64,000 bases of DNA from an uncultured Porphyromonadaceae bacterium (GCA_905202215.1 CAJKRG010000004.1:47866-111865); one strand, 5' to 3'; shown: positions 50,908 to 60,026, numbered from the stretch's first letter. Numbers and translations: made by a program. The notes: generated by a model not told the origin, from the letters alone.

Positions 50908-51506
50908 ATGCCGATCAGTTGAATTTAGTCATCATCGACGATCATCCCATCGTCGGTCTTGCCCTCAGGGAACGCCTTGCGGCATATCCTGTCTGCATCG
51001 TCGGGGTGCTTCATCGGCTGGAAGAACTCGTGACACTCCCTGTAGAGCCCTCTGCGATCGATCTCTGGATAATCGATCTCGAACTCGGATCTTCAAATTC
51101 ATGGAAGCTTATCGGACAACTCTCCGCCTTGCCCGAACCTCCCGGCATAGTGGTCTATACCATGCACGGTTCTCCCTGGACTAAAGAGAGACTCTCCCGT
51201 CTAAGGGTCAGATATATGGTAGACAAATCTGACTCGATAGATGAACTCGACAATGCGATAAAGGCTTATTTCCGTGGCGAGCCTTATATCAGCACTTCTT
51301 TTCGCAGTAATATCGAATTCGAAGGTCTCACATTACGTGAAACCGAGGTACTGGAGCTGCTTTCAAGAGGATTCTCGACCAGGGATATAGCACATGAGCT
51401 GAATATAAGTCAGAATACGGTGCTGACATATCGCAAGAGTCTGATGGGAAAATTCGATGTGCACAAAGTGACCGACCTGATATCGAAAACGCGCGGACTC
51501 GTATGA
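50904..51506 (+). CDS. NarL/LuxR-type response regulator
   Basis: A 200-residue two-component regulator. The receiver domain has IIDDHP (Asp12/Asp13) and the phospho-acceptor Asp58 in LWIIDLELG; the C-terminal LuxR-type HTH is LTLRETEVLELLSRGFSTRD followed by INISQNTV-like recognition helix (LNISQNTVLTYRKSL). It overlaps the histidine kinase gene by 4 bases and is 41 bases upstream of the leucine-rich-repeat gene, so the pair may autoregulate and control that secreted protein. Confidence 0.9.
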   Translation: MNADQLNLVIIDDHPIVGLALRERLAAYPVCIVGVLHRLEELVTLPVEPSAIDLWIIDLELGSSNSWKLIGQLSALPEPPGIVVYTMHGSPWTKERLSRLRVRYMVDKSDSIDELDNAIKAYFRGEPYISTSFRSNIEFEGLTLRETEVLELLSRGFSTRDIAHELNISQNTVLTYRKSLMGKFDVHKVTDLISKTRGLV

Positions 51507-51547
51507 CAGTATAAGATACGATTAAACAACCTCTAAATATCACATTT

Positions 51548-52912
51548 ATGAACCGTTTCTTTTCAACGGCTATATTTATAGCCGTAGCCGGCGTATTGTC
51601 GGCAGACGCCTGGTTTTTTACCCGGGATAAGGTTTTGTATCAGACAATTGACGACAACACGGCGACTGTCACCGGTTGCGATGCCTCCCTTGTGGATGTC
51701 GTGATTCCCGCAACGGTAGACTATGACGGCAGGACATATGAGGTCGTTTCGATAGCGGCAAGGGCTTTTGCGAGCAGTTCTATCCAGACTTTGACAGCGG
51801 CAGAAAGCGTGGTGGAAGTCGGTCGGCAGGCTTTCTTTCTCGCAAGCAGTCTGCGCGAAGTCTATCTTCCGGGTCTGACAACTCTGGGAGAAGGAGCCTT
51901 TTATCTTAGTGGTGTCGGTAAGGTCGTTTTCAGCGACAAACTTACCGTGATACCCAAAGATGCATTCGACAGCTGCAAGTCGAAGCTGGAAGTGGACCTC
52001 AGTCATGTAAAGACCATAGGTAGCACTGCGTTCAGGAAGTGTGTGATGGACAATGTGGAGATCGGCGACGGCATGACTTTGGAAAAGGGTGCGTTTCAGG
52101 AATGCCAGATCAGCTCCATGACTATTACCGGTACTGTCAATCTTCCCTCCGGCACTTTTGTGTTCGATCGCGGCAAAATCGGTGAGCTCACACTTGTTGA
52201 CGTCGATTTTTCAAGCAACGGAGATGCTGTCAATCCTACCGTAGAGAAACTGGTGATACTGCAGAAAGATAGAACGGTTATGAATATAGGGGGAGTGCCG
52301 TCCAGATCATCGGCAAAGAGCATTTATCTTGACGCCGATACGGAGACACTCGAACCTCTGCATGGTACTTCCGTATCGCCTTTCAGCAATTCTTCCGGTT
52401 TGCAGACCGTAGTAATGGGACCTCTCGTAAAGCTCGTGTATAATAATATGTTCTATAAATGCCCCAAACTCGAGACTGTCTCGATGTCGGCCTCGGTGAC
52501 AGAGGTTGAAAACGCTGCTTTTGCCGATTGCAATGCTATAAAGACAGTGGAATGTATGGCATCGGTGCCGCCGGTATGTTCTCCCGGAGCATTTACTTCA
52601 ACGGTGTATGGGGGTGCGGTTCTTAAGGTGCCCGAAGGGAGCCGTGACGCTTATGCGGCGGCCGACGGTTGGAGCCTTTTCTCGTCTGTCGAAGGCTCTC
52701 TGTCGGGTATAGGCTCTGTCGAGGCTAGTGACGACTGTATTGTCAGAGTAGCCGGAGGCCGTATCCTGTTCGATTGTCCCGACGGTACACATGTGGCTGT
52801 ATATGGCGTCGACGGACGCCTTGTTTATGAAGGTCGGCCCTGTGCGGTGGCTCCGGGCCGAGGCGTGTATATCGTACGTGTCGGGCGGCATGCCGTCCGT
52901 GTGGCTGTCTGA
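51548..52912 (+). CDS. secreted BspA-like leucine-rich-repeat protein
   Basis: A 454-residue exported protein (signal MNRFFSTAIFIAVAGVLSAD). The body consists of BspA-type LRR_5 repeats (DIVIPATVDYDGRTYEVVSI-like start, then repeated AF/ALxxL patterns such as AFYLSGVGKVVFSDKLTVI and AFADCNAIKTVECMA). The last ~60 residues (VYGVDGRLVYEGRPCAVAPG then GVYIVRV) resemble a type IX sorting-like C-terminal domain or a fibronectin-type strand pair, suggesting surface display or secretion. BspA proteins bind host or bacterial proteins. It directly follows the response regulator gene. Confidence 0.8.
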   Translation: MNRFFSTAIFIAVAGVLSADAWFFTRDKVLYQTIDDNTATVTGCDASLVDVVIPATVDYDGRTYEVVSIAARAFASSSIQTLTAAESVVEVGRQAFFLASSLREVYLPGLTTLGEGAFYLSGVGKVVFSDKLTVIPKDAFDSCKSKLEVDLSHVKTIGSTAFRKCVMDNVEIGDGMTLEKGAFQECQISSMTITGTVNLPSGTFVFDRGKIGELTLVDVDFSSNGDAVNPTVEKLVILQKDRTVMNIGGVPSRSSAKSIYLDADTETLEPLHGTSVSPFSNSSGLQTVVMGPLVKLVYNNMFYKCPKLETVSMSASVTEVENAAFADCNAIKTVECMASVPPVCSPGAFTSTVYGGAVLKVPEGSRDAYAAADGWSLFSSVEGSLSGIGSVEASDDCIVRVAGGRILFDCPDGTHVAVYGVDGRLVYEGRPCAVAPGRGVYIVRVGRHAVRVAV

Positions 52913-52933
52913 GCGGGGCTTTGGAAAAAATAT

Positions 52934-52964
52934 TTTGCAGATTGTAGAAAAATTCCTACCTTTG
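52934..52964 (+). promoter_or_regulatory. promoter of tRNA-Gln
   Basis: TTTG (52934-52937), 19-base spacer, TACCTTTG (52957-52964): full consensus. Confidence 0.88.
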
Positions 52965-53000
52965 CAGCGCTTTAGGCCTTTATCGGCTTGGGCGAAGGAT

Positions 53001-53071
53001 AGTCCTATGGTGTAATGGTAGCACTACAGTTTTTGGTACTGTCTGTCTAGGTTCGAATCCTGGTGGGACTA
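53001..53071 (+). tRNA. tRNA-Gln(TTG)
   Basis: A full cloverleaf: acceptor AGTCCTA (53001-53007) with TGGGACT (53064-53070) including one T-G wobble, anticodon stem ACAGT/ACTGT around loop TTTTGGT with anticodon TTG (53033-53035), T-arm CTAGG-TTCGAAT-CCTGG. The 3' CCA is not encoded. A consensus promoter lies upstream and a terminator downstream. Confidence 0.96.
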
Positions 53072-53079
53072 CAATACGA

Positions 53080-53116
53080 AAGGGTGTATCGGTATTTTCC
53101 TGATACACCTTTTTTC
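53080..53116 (+). terminator. terminator after tRNA-Gln
   Basis: GGTGTATC (53083-53090) pairs with GATACACC (53102-53109), loop 11 bases, then a T-run. Confidence 0.87.
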
Positions 53117-53139
53117 TGTTGCTAACGGACGTTAATTAG

Positions 53140-53170
53140 TTTGGGGTGCGGGAGTTTTTGATTATCTTTG
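53140..53170 (+). promoter_or_regulatory. promoter of the DHH phosphoesterase operon
   Basis: TTTG (53140-53143), 19-base spacer, TATCTTTG (53163-53170), followed after only 4 bases by the ATG at 53175. Confidence 0.88.
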
Positions 53171-53174
53171 CGCA

Positions 53175-54203
53175 ATGATTTCGCGTACAATATCCGAAGA
53201 ATCCATAAAAAAAGCCAAGACACTGGTGGAGCGCGCCGGGCGTATAGTCACCCTCTGTCATTCGGCTCCCGACGGTGATGCCGTCGGATCGTCGCTTGCC
53301 GCCGTACATGTGCTTGGCGCTCTTGGCAAAGAATGCCGCGCAATAGTGCCTGACGCCTACAATGCCAATCTTGCGAAGCTGCCCGGTGCTAAGGAAATCG
53401 TCGATGCCACACGCTATCCCGATTTTGCCCGACGGCTCTTCGATGAAGCCGACCTCGTGTTGTGCCTCGATTTCAACGAGCCACGCCGCACGGGCCGTCT
53501 TGAAAAGACCCTTCGCGAGTGCAAGGCTCCCAAAATTCTGATAGACCATCATCTGCACCCTGATATTGATGCCGATGTGGTTATATCGCATCCCGAGATG
53601 GCGGCAACGGCATACCTTATGTTCCGTTTCATTTGTCGTCTCGAACTGTTCAATTTTATCGGTAAAGAGGCCGCTGAGTGTATCCTTGCCGGAATGATGA
53701 CTGATACCGGCAATTTCTCGTATAACTGCGCCGATCCCGATCTCTATATCGTCGTGGCCGAGTTGCTCCGTAAGGGAGCCGATAAAGACCGCCTGTACAA
53801 ACAACTGTTCAATACTTTCAGCGAGAGCAGCATGCGTCTAAACTCGTATGCCATACTCGATAAAATGGAAGTGTTCTCCGACTACGGTGCCGCTCTCATA
53901 GTGCTCTCACGGGATGAACTCAACCGTTTCCACTACGTGAAGGGCGATACGGAGGCTCTTGTCAACCGTCCCCTCGCCATACCAGGTGTGGTTTACAGTG
54001 CGTTCCTGCGCGAGGAAACCGATATGGTGAAAGTCTCGATGAGAAGTACGGGTGACTTTCCGGTCAATGTGCTCTGCAAGGAGCATTTTGGCGGCGGAGG
54101 TCATCTCAATGCGGCCGGAGGTGAATTTTATGGCACACTTGAAGAGGCTGCCGCCATATTCCGCTCGCTTTTGAAAGAAAATAAAGAAAAATATATAAAA
54201 TGA
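53175..54203 (+). CDS. DHH-family phosphoesterase, NrnA-like
   Basis: A 342-residue DHH/DHHA1 protein, probably an oligoribonuclease / 3'-phosphoadenosine phosphate or cyclic-dinucleotide phosphatase of the NrnA type. Motifs: HSAPDGDAVGSS (I), LDFNEPRRTG (II), IDHHLHPD (III, DHH), and the C-terminal substrate site GGGGHLNAAGG. The length matches bacterial NrnA. It is the first gene of a three-gene unit with a DUF4827 lipoprotein (4-base overlap) and glmM. Confidence 0.9.
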   Translation: MISRTISEESIKKAKTLVERAGRIVTLCHSAPDGDAVGSSLAAVHVLGALGKECRAIVPDAYNANLAKLPGAKEIVDATRYPDFARRLFDEADLVLCLDFNEPRRTGRLEKTLRECKAPKILIDHHLHPDIDADVVISHPEMAATAYLMFRFICRLELFNFIGKEAAECILAGMMTDTGNFSYNCADPDLYIVVAELLRKGADKDRLYKQLFNTFSESSMRLNSYAILDKMEVFSDYGAALIVLSRDELNRFHYVKGDTEALVNRPLAIPGVVYSAFLREETDMVKVSMRSTGDFPVNVLCKEHFGGGGHLNAAGGEFYGTLEEAAAIFRSLLKENKEKYIK

Positions 54204-54757
54204 GAATCTTAAGAAATATTGTCGCTCTTGTCGGCGGCATACTCATGCTTGCCTCGTGCGATGACAATGTGTCGTATGCCGAGCTCCTCAACCGGGAAAA
54301 TCTGGCCGTCAACAATTTTCTTGCCGATCAGGTAGTGCTTCTCGATATTCCGGCTGACACTGTTTTCGAAGTAGGACCCGATGCCCCGTATTACCGTCTT
54401 GACGAAGACGGTCAGCTGTATATGCAGGTGCTGAATGCAGGTACGCCAGGCTATAAAGTGCAGTATAACGAACAGATATATTTCCGCTATACACGCTATG
54501 CGCTCGAGGCTTACAAAGATGGAAAACTTCCGCAGGGAACGGGAAACAATCTGTCGCTGTCGCCGATGTATTTCCGTTATGGGAATTATAGCCTTACCTC
54601 TTCGCTCACTTATGGCACAGGTATTCAGACTCCTCTGGAGTTTCTGCCGATCGACTGCGAAGTCAATCTTGTCGTGAAGTCGACTGTAGGATGGCAGTCG
54701 GATCAGACCGATGTGATTCCCTATCTCTACCGTCTCACATATCAGCGCCGAGAATAA
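54200..54757 (+). CDS. DUF4827 lipoprotein
   Basis: A 185-residue predicted lipoprotein: signal with lipobox LASC (Cys20), then a beta-rich domain of the DUF4827 family, with the stretch EQIYFRYTRYALEAYKDG and a final beta strand (VIPYLYRLTYQRRE). The family occurs in Bacteroidota in this same neighbourhood with a DHH protein and glmM; its fold has been compared to FKBP-type domains, but no activity is established. It overlaps the DHH gene by 4 bases. Confidence 0.8.
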   Translation: MRILRNIVALVGGILMLASCDDNVSYAELLNRENLAVNNFLADQVVLLDIPADTVFEVGPDAPYYRLDEDGQLYMQVLNAGTPGYKVQYNEQIYFRYTRYALEAYKDGKLPQGTGNNLSLSPMYFRYGNYSLTSSLTYGTGIQTPLEFLPIDCEVNLVVKSTVGWQSDQTDVIPYLYRLTYQRRE

Positions 54758-54797
54758 TACTAATCTGAAACTTCTAATCCGTAACTTCTGACTGCAT

Positions 54798-56189
54798 ATG
54801 TCCCTCATTAAATCAATTTCAGGAATCCGCGGCACTATCGGCGGACCGGCAGGCGAGGGTCTCACCCCGCTCGACGTGGTAAAATTCACAGCCGCGTATG
54901 CTTCTTTTATAGAGTCGAATACAAAAAATGAAAACCGTACCATTGTAGTTGGCCGTGACGCCCGTATATCGGGTTCGATGGTGCGCGATCTCGTGGTCGG
55001 TACTCTTTGCGGCATGGGTTTCGATGTAATTGACATCGATCTTGCCTCCACTCCGACAACAGAGCTGGCTGTGGTAGGCGAAAAAGCCTGCGGAGGTCTT
55101 ATTCTCACAGCCTCGCACAATCCCCTGCAGTGGAATGCTCTAAAGCTTCTTAACGAACACGGTGAGTTCCTCAACGCCGAGGAAGGCGCCAGTGTCCTTA
55201 AAATAGCTGCCGACGACAGTTATACTTTCGCTCCCGTCGACCGTCTCGGCAAGGTTTACACCAACAATACATGGAACCGCCGTCATATCGAGCAGGTGCT
55301 CGCTCTGCCGCTTGTAGACCGCGAAGCTATCGCCAAGGCCGGTTTCAAGGTTGCGGTCGATGCTGTAAATTCGGTCGGAGGTGTCATCGTGCCTGAATTG
55401 CTCCGTGCGCTCGGCGTGAAAGAAGTCATAGAACTCAACTGCACTCCTACCGGCTATTTCGGCCATACACCCGAGCCTATTCCCGAAAATCTCGGCGACA
55501 TAGCGGCTCTGGTCGGCGAAAGCGGTGCCGATGTCGGTTTCGTGGTTGATCCCGACGTCGACCGTCTGGCCATAATCAGCGACGGCGGCGCATTCTTCGG
55601 CGAAGAATATACTCTTGTTTCGATCGCTGACTATGTTCTCGCCCATACTCCAGGCAACACCGTGAGCAATCTCAGCTCTTCGCGCGCGCTCGCCGATATC
55701 ACACGCGCTCACGGCGGATCTTATCAGGCTGCTGCCGTCGGTGAGGTAAACGTGACCACGAAAATGAAAGAGACCGGAGCCGTCATCGGTGGCGAAGGTA
55801 ATGGCGGCGTCATCTACCCGGCTATTCACTATGGCCGCGATGCCCTTGTAGGCATTGCCCTCTTCCTTACCATGATGGCCAAGACAGGAAAGAAACCGAC
55901 TGAAATCCGTGCGGCTCTTCCCGCCTATGACATCTATAAGACTAAGATCCAGCTTACTCCCGAAATCGATGTCGATGCAATCCTCGATGCGATCAAAAAG
56001 CATTTTGCAGGCGAGAAAATTACCGATATCGACGGTGTTAAGATAGATTTTGCCGAAAGCTGGGTGCATCTGCGCAAGTCGAATACGGAGCCTATTATCC
56101 GTATCTATTCTGAGGCGCATACCCCCGAAGAAGCTGCCGCGCTTGCCGACAAGATCAAGGCTATAGTCGACACCATTGTGGCAAAATGA
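54798..56189 (+). CDS. glmM: phosphoglucosamine mutase
   Basis: Interconverts glucosamine 6-phosphate and 1-phosphate for UDP-GlcNAc synthesis and hence peptidoglycan and LPS. The 463-residue alpha-D-phosphohexomutase has all four domains: the phosphoserine loop TASHNPLQWNALK, the metal-binding DPDVDRLAI, the sugar loop GGEGNGGVIYP, and the phosphate-binding C-terminus RKSNTEPIIRIYSEA. Phosphomannomutase is the alternative in this superfamily; the glmM call rests on its Bacteroidota-typical context. Confidence 0.85.
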   Translation: MSLIKSISGIRGTIGGPAGEGLTPLDVVKFTAAYASFIESNTKNENRTIVVGRDARISGSMVRDLVVGTLCGMGFDVIDIDLASTPTTELAVVGEKACGGLILTASHNPLQWNALKLLNEHGEFLNAEEGASVLKIAADDSYTFAPVDRLGKVYTNNTWNRRHIEQVLALPLVDREAIAKAGFKVAVDAVNSVGGVIVPELLRALGVKEVIELNCTPTGYFGHTPEPIPENLGDIAALVGESGADVGFVVDPDVDRLAIISDGGAFFGEEYTLVSIADYVLAHTPGNTVSNLSSSRALADITRAHGGSYQAAAVGEVNVTTKMKETGAVIGGEGNGGVIYPAIHYGRDALVGIALFLTMMAKTGKKPTEIRAALPAYDIYKTKIQLTPEIDVDAILDAIKKHFAGEKITDIDGVKIDFAESWVHLRKSNTEPIIRIYSEAHTPEEAAALADKIKAIVDTIVAK

Positions 56190-56211
56190 TAATATTCCCT
56201 GATAATACATG

Positions 56212-56239
56212 AGAAACCCCGCCAAAAGCGGGGTTTCTT
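56212..56239. terminator. terminator between glmM and second GH2
   Basis: AGAAACCCCGC (56212-56222), loop CAAAA, GCGGGGTTTCT (56228-56238). Usable from both sides by the convergent genes. Confidence 0.85.
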
Positions 56240-56254
56240 ATTGTTATTTATGCT

Positions 56255-58606
56255 TTATAAAGGAAGAACGGCTGTTTTCAGGCCCTTGCTTTTTACCGTG
56301 AGGCGGCAGGGCGCCGCGCCTTTTCTGATTACGGCAAGGACACGGCCCTGGGAAGCCTTGCGGACCGGGCGTGTATAGCCCGACGGGTCTGTCGGATCCG
56401 GTGAGCCGGTGGCCAGTATTCTGGCGTCTCCATCTATGCTGAAGGAAAGAGTGTTGTCGGCTGTAGGCACGAGACGCCCTTTCGCGTCAACGATCTCGGC
56501 CACGACGTATTCCAGTTCCGGATTCGGGCCATACGCCGGTTCCACGCTCAGTCGTATTGCAGCGGGACGGCCTGCTGTTTCCAGCACGGCGGTATCGGCC
56601 GCCTGTCCCTCCGCGTTCAGTCCTACGGCTGTCAGAGTCCCGGGCCGGTACGGTATCTCGAATTCTGCCATGAAGCGTTCCTCCCGACCTGTTTTTTTGG
56701 TATCTATCAGTTTGCCGTCGAGATATAGCGACACTGCCGGATATGTCGAGGCCACTTCTACGGTGATCGGTTTTCCCTGATGCCCGGGCCAGTTCCAGGA
56801 CTTGTAGGTAGGCCATGTGCCCCATTGAGTTTCTTTTATCTTGCCTTTATAGCCGTCGGGTTCGCGTACGGCAAGCGAAATCATCGGTCTGTCAGCATAG
56901 AGCATTTCGCGGTAATACGATATTGGCTTGCGTGAGCCTGTGATATCGATGTCGCCGCACTGTGAATTGTGCCAAGGCCAGAGAGGACGGTGATAATGCT
57001 CCCCTTCGGGGTCTCCTTCATAATAGTGCCGTCCGATACCGGACTCGCCAATGTAGTCGATACCAGTCCATACGAAATCGCCTATGACATAGGGCAGGTC
57101 GTTTACTTTAGTCCAGTTCTGGAATGCATCTCGCGGATAGGATTCTGTCTGCCATATGACCCGCGACGGTACTCGTGCGTGATCGCTCTCGGCTTTGTGT
57201 ATCATATAGTTATATCCCGCTATATCGTGCTCTGCCGCAAGGGCGTCGTATATTTCCCAGTCGGGGTCCCAGGAGGCGAGTGCCTGTGTCACGGGCCGCG
57301 ACGGGTCGAGCTCGCGGCATTTTGCCGCGAACATACGGGCGGTGGCGACTGCTTCGGGCGTCTTGCGCTCGAGAATTTCGTTGCCTATGCTCCATGCTAT
57401 TATCGACGGGTGGTTGCGGTCGCGTTCTATCATCGAACCGAGATCGGATGCCCACCATTGGTCAAGGAGGGTAGAGTAGTCATAGGGTGTTTTCGCTTCG
57501 CGCCAGCCGTCGAATGCCTCGTCGATGACAAGCAGTCCGAGACGATCGCATGCGTCGAGAAATGCCGGGGCGGGAGGATTGTGCGATGTCCGCACGGCAT
57601 TGAATCCGGCTTCTTTAAGCAACGCGGCCTTACGGTATTCGGCTGCGTCGTATGATGCGGCGCCCAGTATTCCGTTGTCATGATGTACGCAGGCTCCCGA
57701 AAGTACGATGGTGTCGCCGTTGAGTACGAATCCTTCGGGTGACCATGAGAATGTGCGTATGCCGAAAGTCTCCTTGTCGGAGTCTCCGTTATCGAGAGTA
57801 ACGGAAACAGCATACAGTTCGGGCGATTCGGGGCTCCACAGTTGCGGTCTGTCGATTTTCAGATCATAGCTCAGATATTTTTCTTTTTCTGAAGGCCGTA
57901 TGAGTACGGTATCTGTAATTATGAGGCCTGTGCGGCTTTCACGGATGTTCAGAGGCATTCTGAGGTCTTCGCCGCGTGTGCCGGGACTCAGGAGCGTCAG
58001 CCGGATCTGGGCAATGGCACTGTCGGGTGTCACGACGGGAGTCGTAATGTGCATGCTCCATGGTTTTATGTGTATGGCCGGGTGCGGTTCAAGCCATATG
58101 TGGCGGTAGATTCCCGACCCGCTGTACCATCGGCTGTTCTTCTGTTTCGAGTTGTCTGCCTTTATGGCTATGGTGTTGTCGCCGGCTTTGAGATAAGGGG
58201 CGATGTCGATGCGGTAAGATGTGTATCCGTAGGGGTGGCCGCCGGCATGCAGGCCGTTGATCCATACTTCGGAGTTCATATAGACACCTTCAAGATAGAG
58301 ATATTCCGGCCCTGTCGGGGTGCTGTCGCGGTGTAGCGTCTTGCGGTACCATCCGGAGCCTGTCGGCAGATAGCCTCCGTCGTTGCCGGAAGGACAGTCG
58401 CGGTCGAAATCGTGTTCTACGCTCCAGTCGTGGGGCAGATCTATGCTTCTCCATCCCGAGTCGTCGAAGGAAGGGGAAGCAGCGGTGCTGTCGGCGGTCA
58501 GGGAAAAACGCCATCCTTTGTCGAGGAGCTGGCGGGAATCGGAAACGGCCCATGCGGTGGTGTTTATCGCCATAAAGGTCAATAAACATAATATGGTATT
58601 TTTCAT
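56255..58606 (-). CDS. glycoside hydrolase family 2 (second copy, beta-galactosidase/hydrolase type)
   Basis: A 783-residue exported enzyme (signal MKNTILCLLTFMAINTTAWA). N-terminal sugar-binding domain (DDSGWRSIDLPHDWS, GSGWYRKTL), Ig-like domain, TIM barrel with acid/base Glu410 in WSIGNEILE and nucleophile Glu488 in WQTESYP, then DUF4982-like and beta-sandwich domains (VEVASTYPAVSLYLDGKLID). Substrate unknown; it differs clearly from the LacZ-type GH2 at 37070. The start at 58606 is chosen because an upstream in-frame extension runs into the divergent dgt gene and lacks a signal peptide. Confidence 0.9.
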   Translation of the reverse strand: MKNTILCLLTFMAINTTAWAVSDSRQLLDKGWRFSLTADSTAASPSFDDSGWRSIDLPHDWSVEHDFDRDCPSGNDGGYLPTGSGWYRKTLHRDSTPTGPEYLYLEGVYMNSEVWINGLHAGGHPYGYTSYRIDIAPYLKAGDNTIAIKADNSKQKNSRWYSGSGIYRHIWLEPHPAIHIKPWSMHITTPVVTPDSAIAQIRLTLLSPGTRGEDLRMPLNIRESRTGLIITDTVLIRPSEKEKYLSYDLKIDRPQLWSPESPELYAVSVTLDNGDSDKETFGIRTFSWSPEGFVLNGDTIVLSGACVHHDNGILGAASYDAAEYRKAALLKEAGFNAVRTSHNPPAPAFLDACDRLGLLVIDEAFDGWREAKTPYDYSTLLDQWWASDLGSMIERDRNHPSIIAWSIGNEILERKTPEAVATARMFAAKCRELDPSRPVTQALASWDPDWEIYDALAAEHDIAGYNYMIHKAESDHARVPSRVIWQTESYPRDAFQNWTKVNDLPYVIGDFVWTGIDYIGESGIGRHYYEGDPEGEHYHRPLWPWHNSQCGDIDITGSRKPISYYREMLYADRPMISLAVREPDGYKGKIKETQWGTWPTYKSWNWPGHQGKPITVEVASTYPAVSLYLDGKLIDTKKTGREERFMAEFEIPYRPGTLTAVGLNAEGQAADTAVLETAGRPAAIRLSVEPAYGPNPELEYVVAEIVDAKGRLVPTADNTLSFSIDGDARILATGSPDPTDPSGYTRPVRKASQGRVLAVIRKGAAPCRLTVKSKGLKTAVLPL

Positions 58607-58617
58607 GGCTGTATTTT

Positions 58618-58649
58618 TTTGCGAAGCTACGAAAAAAAAGCGAACTTTG
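58618..58649 (+). promoter_or_regulatory. promoter of dgt
   Basis: TTTG (58618-58621), 20-base spacer, GAACTTTG (58642-58649; one mismatch to TAnnTTTG), 4 bases before the ATG at 58654. The divergent GH2 start is only 47 bases away, so both promoters overlap. Confidence 0.72.
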
Positions 58650-58653
58650 CAAT

Positions 58654-60012
58654 ATGACAGAATCCAGGCAGAAAATGACATGGGCGAGACTGATAGACGA
58701 CAAGCGCTTCGGTCTCGAGGACTACCATGATCCCAAGGAAAACGGAACACGCACCGATTTCAGACGCGACTATGACAGGCTCGTGTTCTCGAGTCCTTTC
58801 CGGCGCATGCAGAACAAAACGCAGGTATTCCCCTTGCCGGGCAGTATCTTCGTGCACAACCGTCTGACCCACTCGCTCGAGGTATCGTGTGTCGGCAAGT
58901 CGATGGCCGATTCCATAGCCCAGATACTTAAATCACGCTATGGCGCCGCCGGAGAGCCGACCGAGCATTTCGATCATCTCGGCGACATTGTGGCGGCCGC
59001 CTGTCTTGCTCATGATCTCGGAAATCCGCCTTTCGGCCATTCGGGCGAAAAAGCGATCTCCACATTTTTCAGCGAGGGGCCCGGAAAAAATATCAGGGAG
59101 ATGCTGAGTGCTGAGGAATGGAGCGATCTTACACGCTTCGAAGGAAATGCCAATGCTTTTCGCGTGCTGACACATCAGTTCCGTGGGCGCCGCCAGGGTG
59201 GTTTTGCTATGACATACTCCATGCTTGCCTCGATTGTCAAATATCCTTATGAATCCATCCTGTCGACAAAAGGTAAATTCGGTTTTTTTACTTCCGAAAA
59301 GGCCGATTTCGAGCGTATTGCCTCCGGACTGGGTATGTTGAAGCTTTCGGCCGATGGCGAGCCTTTGCGCTATGCCCGTCATCCGCTTGTATATATAGTG
59401 GAGGCGGCCGACGACATATGCTATGAGGTGATGGATCTCGAAGATGCCCATAAATTGCGCATCCTTTCGCTGTCGGAGGTCGTCGACGCTCTTCTGGCTT
59501 TCTTTTCGCCTGAGCGGCGTGGCCATATCGAGGAATCGATGCTACGCGTGAGCGATCCTAACGAACAGGTTGCCTATCTCCGCTCGTGTGTGGTCGGAGT
59601 GCTGGTGGAGCGTTGCGCCGAGACTTTTATAGCAAACGAAGAGGCGATTCTTGCCGGAACGTTCGAGGGTTCTCTTCTCCAGAATATTCCCGATAGGGAG
59701 CGCAAGGCATATGAGTGCTGCAATGCCTTGTCATGGAAGAAGATCTATTGTGCTTCCGAGGTGGTTGATGTGGAATTGGCCGGTAACCGGATCATCAGTT
59801 TTCTGATGGAGCGTCTTGTCGGTGCTGTTCTTGATCCTGACCTTAATTATTCGCGTCTTTTGCTTGCGAAATTCCCCGAGCAGTACGATGTCGAGTCGCC
59901 GACGCTCTTCGGCAAGCTTCAGGCGGTGCTCGATCATATTTCGGCCATGACCGATGTATATGCACTCGATTTATACCGTAAACTGAACGGAATGTCGCTT
60001 CCGGCAGTTTAA
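58654..60012 (+). CDS. dgt: deoxyguanosinetriphosphate triphosphohydrolase (dNTPase)
   Basis: Hydrolyses dNTPs to deoxynucleoside and triphosphate, thereby adjusting dNTP pools. The 452-residue HD-domain protein has NRLTHSLEV (His73) and ACLAHDLGNPPFGHSGEKAI (His120, Asp121), plus SSPFRRMQNKTQVFPL near the N-terminus, a firm Dgt signature. The start at 58654 is 4 bases after its -7 element, so its mRNA is probably leaderless. The TPM gene follows 14 bases downstream. Confidence 0.94.
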   Translation: MTESRQKMTWARLIDDKRFGLEDYHDPKENGTRTDFRRDYDRLVFSSPFRRMQNKTQVFPLPGSIFVHNRLTHSLEVSCVGKSMADSIAQILKSRYGAAGEPTEHFDHLGDIVAAACLAHDLGNPPFGHSGEKAISTFFSEGPGKNIREMLSAEEWSDLTRFEGNANAFRVLTHQFRGRRQGGFAMTYSMLASIVKYPYESILSTKGKFGFFTSEKADFERIASGLGMLKLSADGEPLRYARHPLVYIVEAADDICYEVMDLEDAHKLRILSLSEVVDALLAFFSPERRGHIEESMLRVSDPNEQVAYLRSCVVGVLVERCAETFIANEEAILAGTFEGSLLQNIPDRERKAYECCNALSWKKIYCASEVVDVELAGNRIISFLMERLVGAVLDPDLNYSRLLLAKFPEQYDVESPTLFGKLQAVLDHISAMTDVYALDLYRKLNGMSLPAV

Positions 60013-60026
60013 ATAAAAAAGATAAG

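Noticed and set aside
56255..58750. Longer GH2 reading starting at 58750 and overlapping dgt.
   Set aside because: It runs antisense through dgt and loses the signal peptide; the start at 58606 gives a normal exported GH2.
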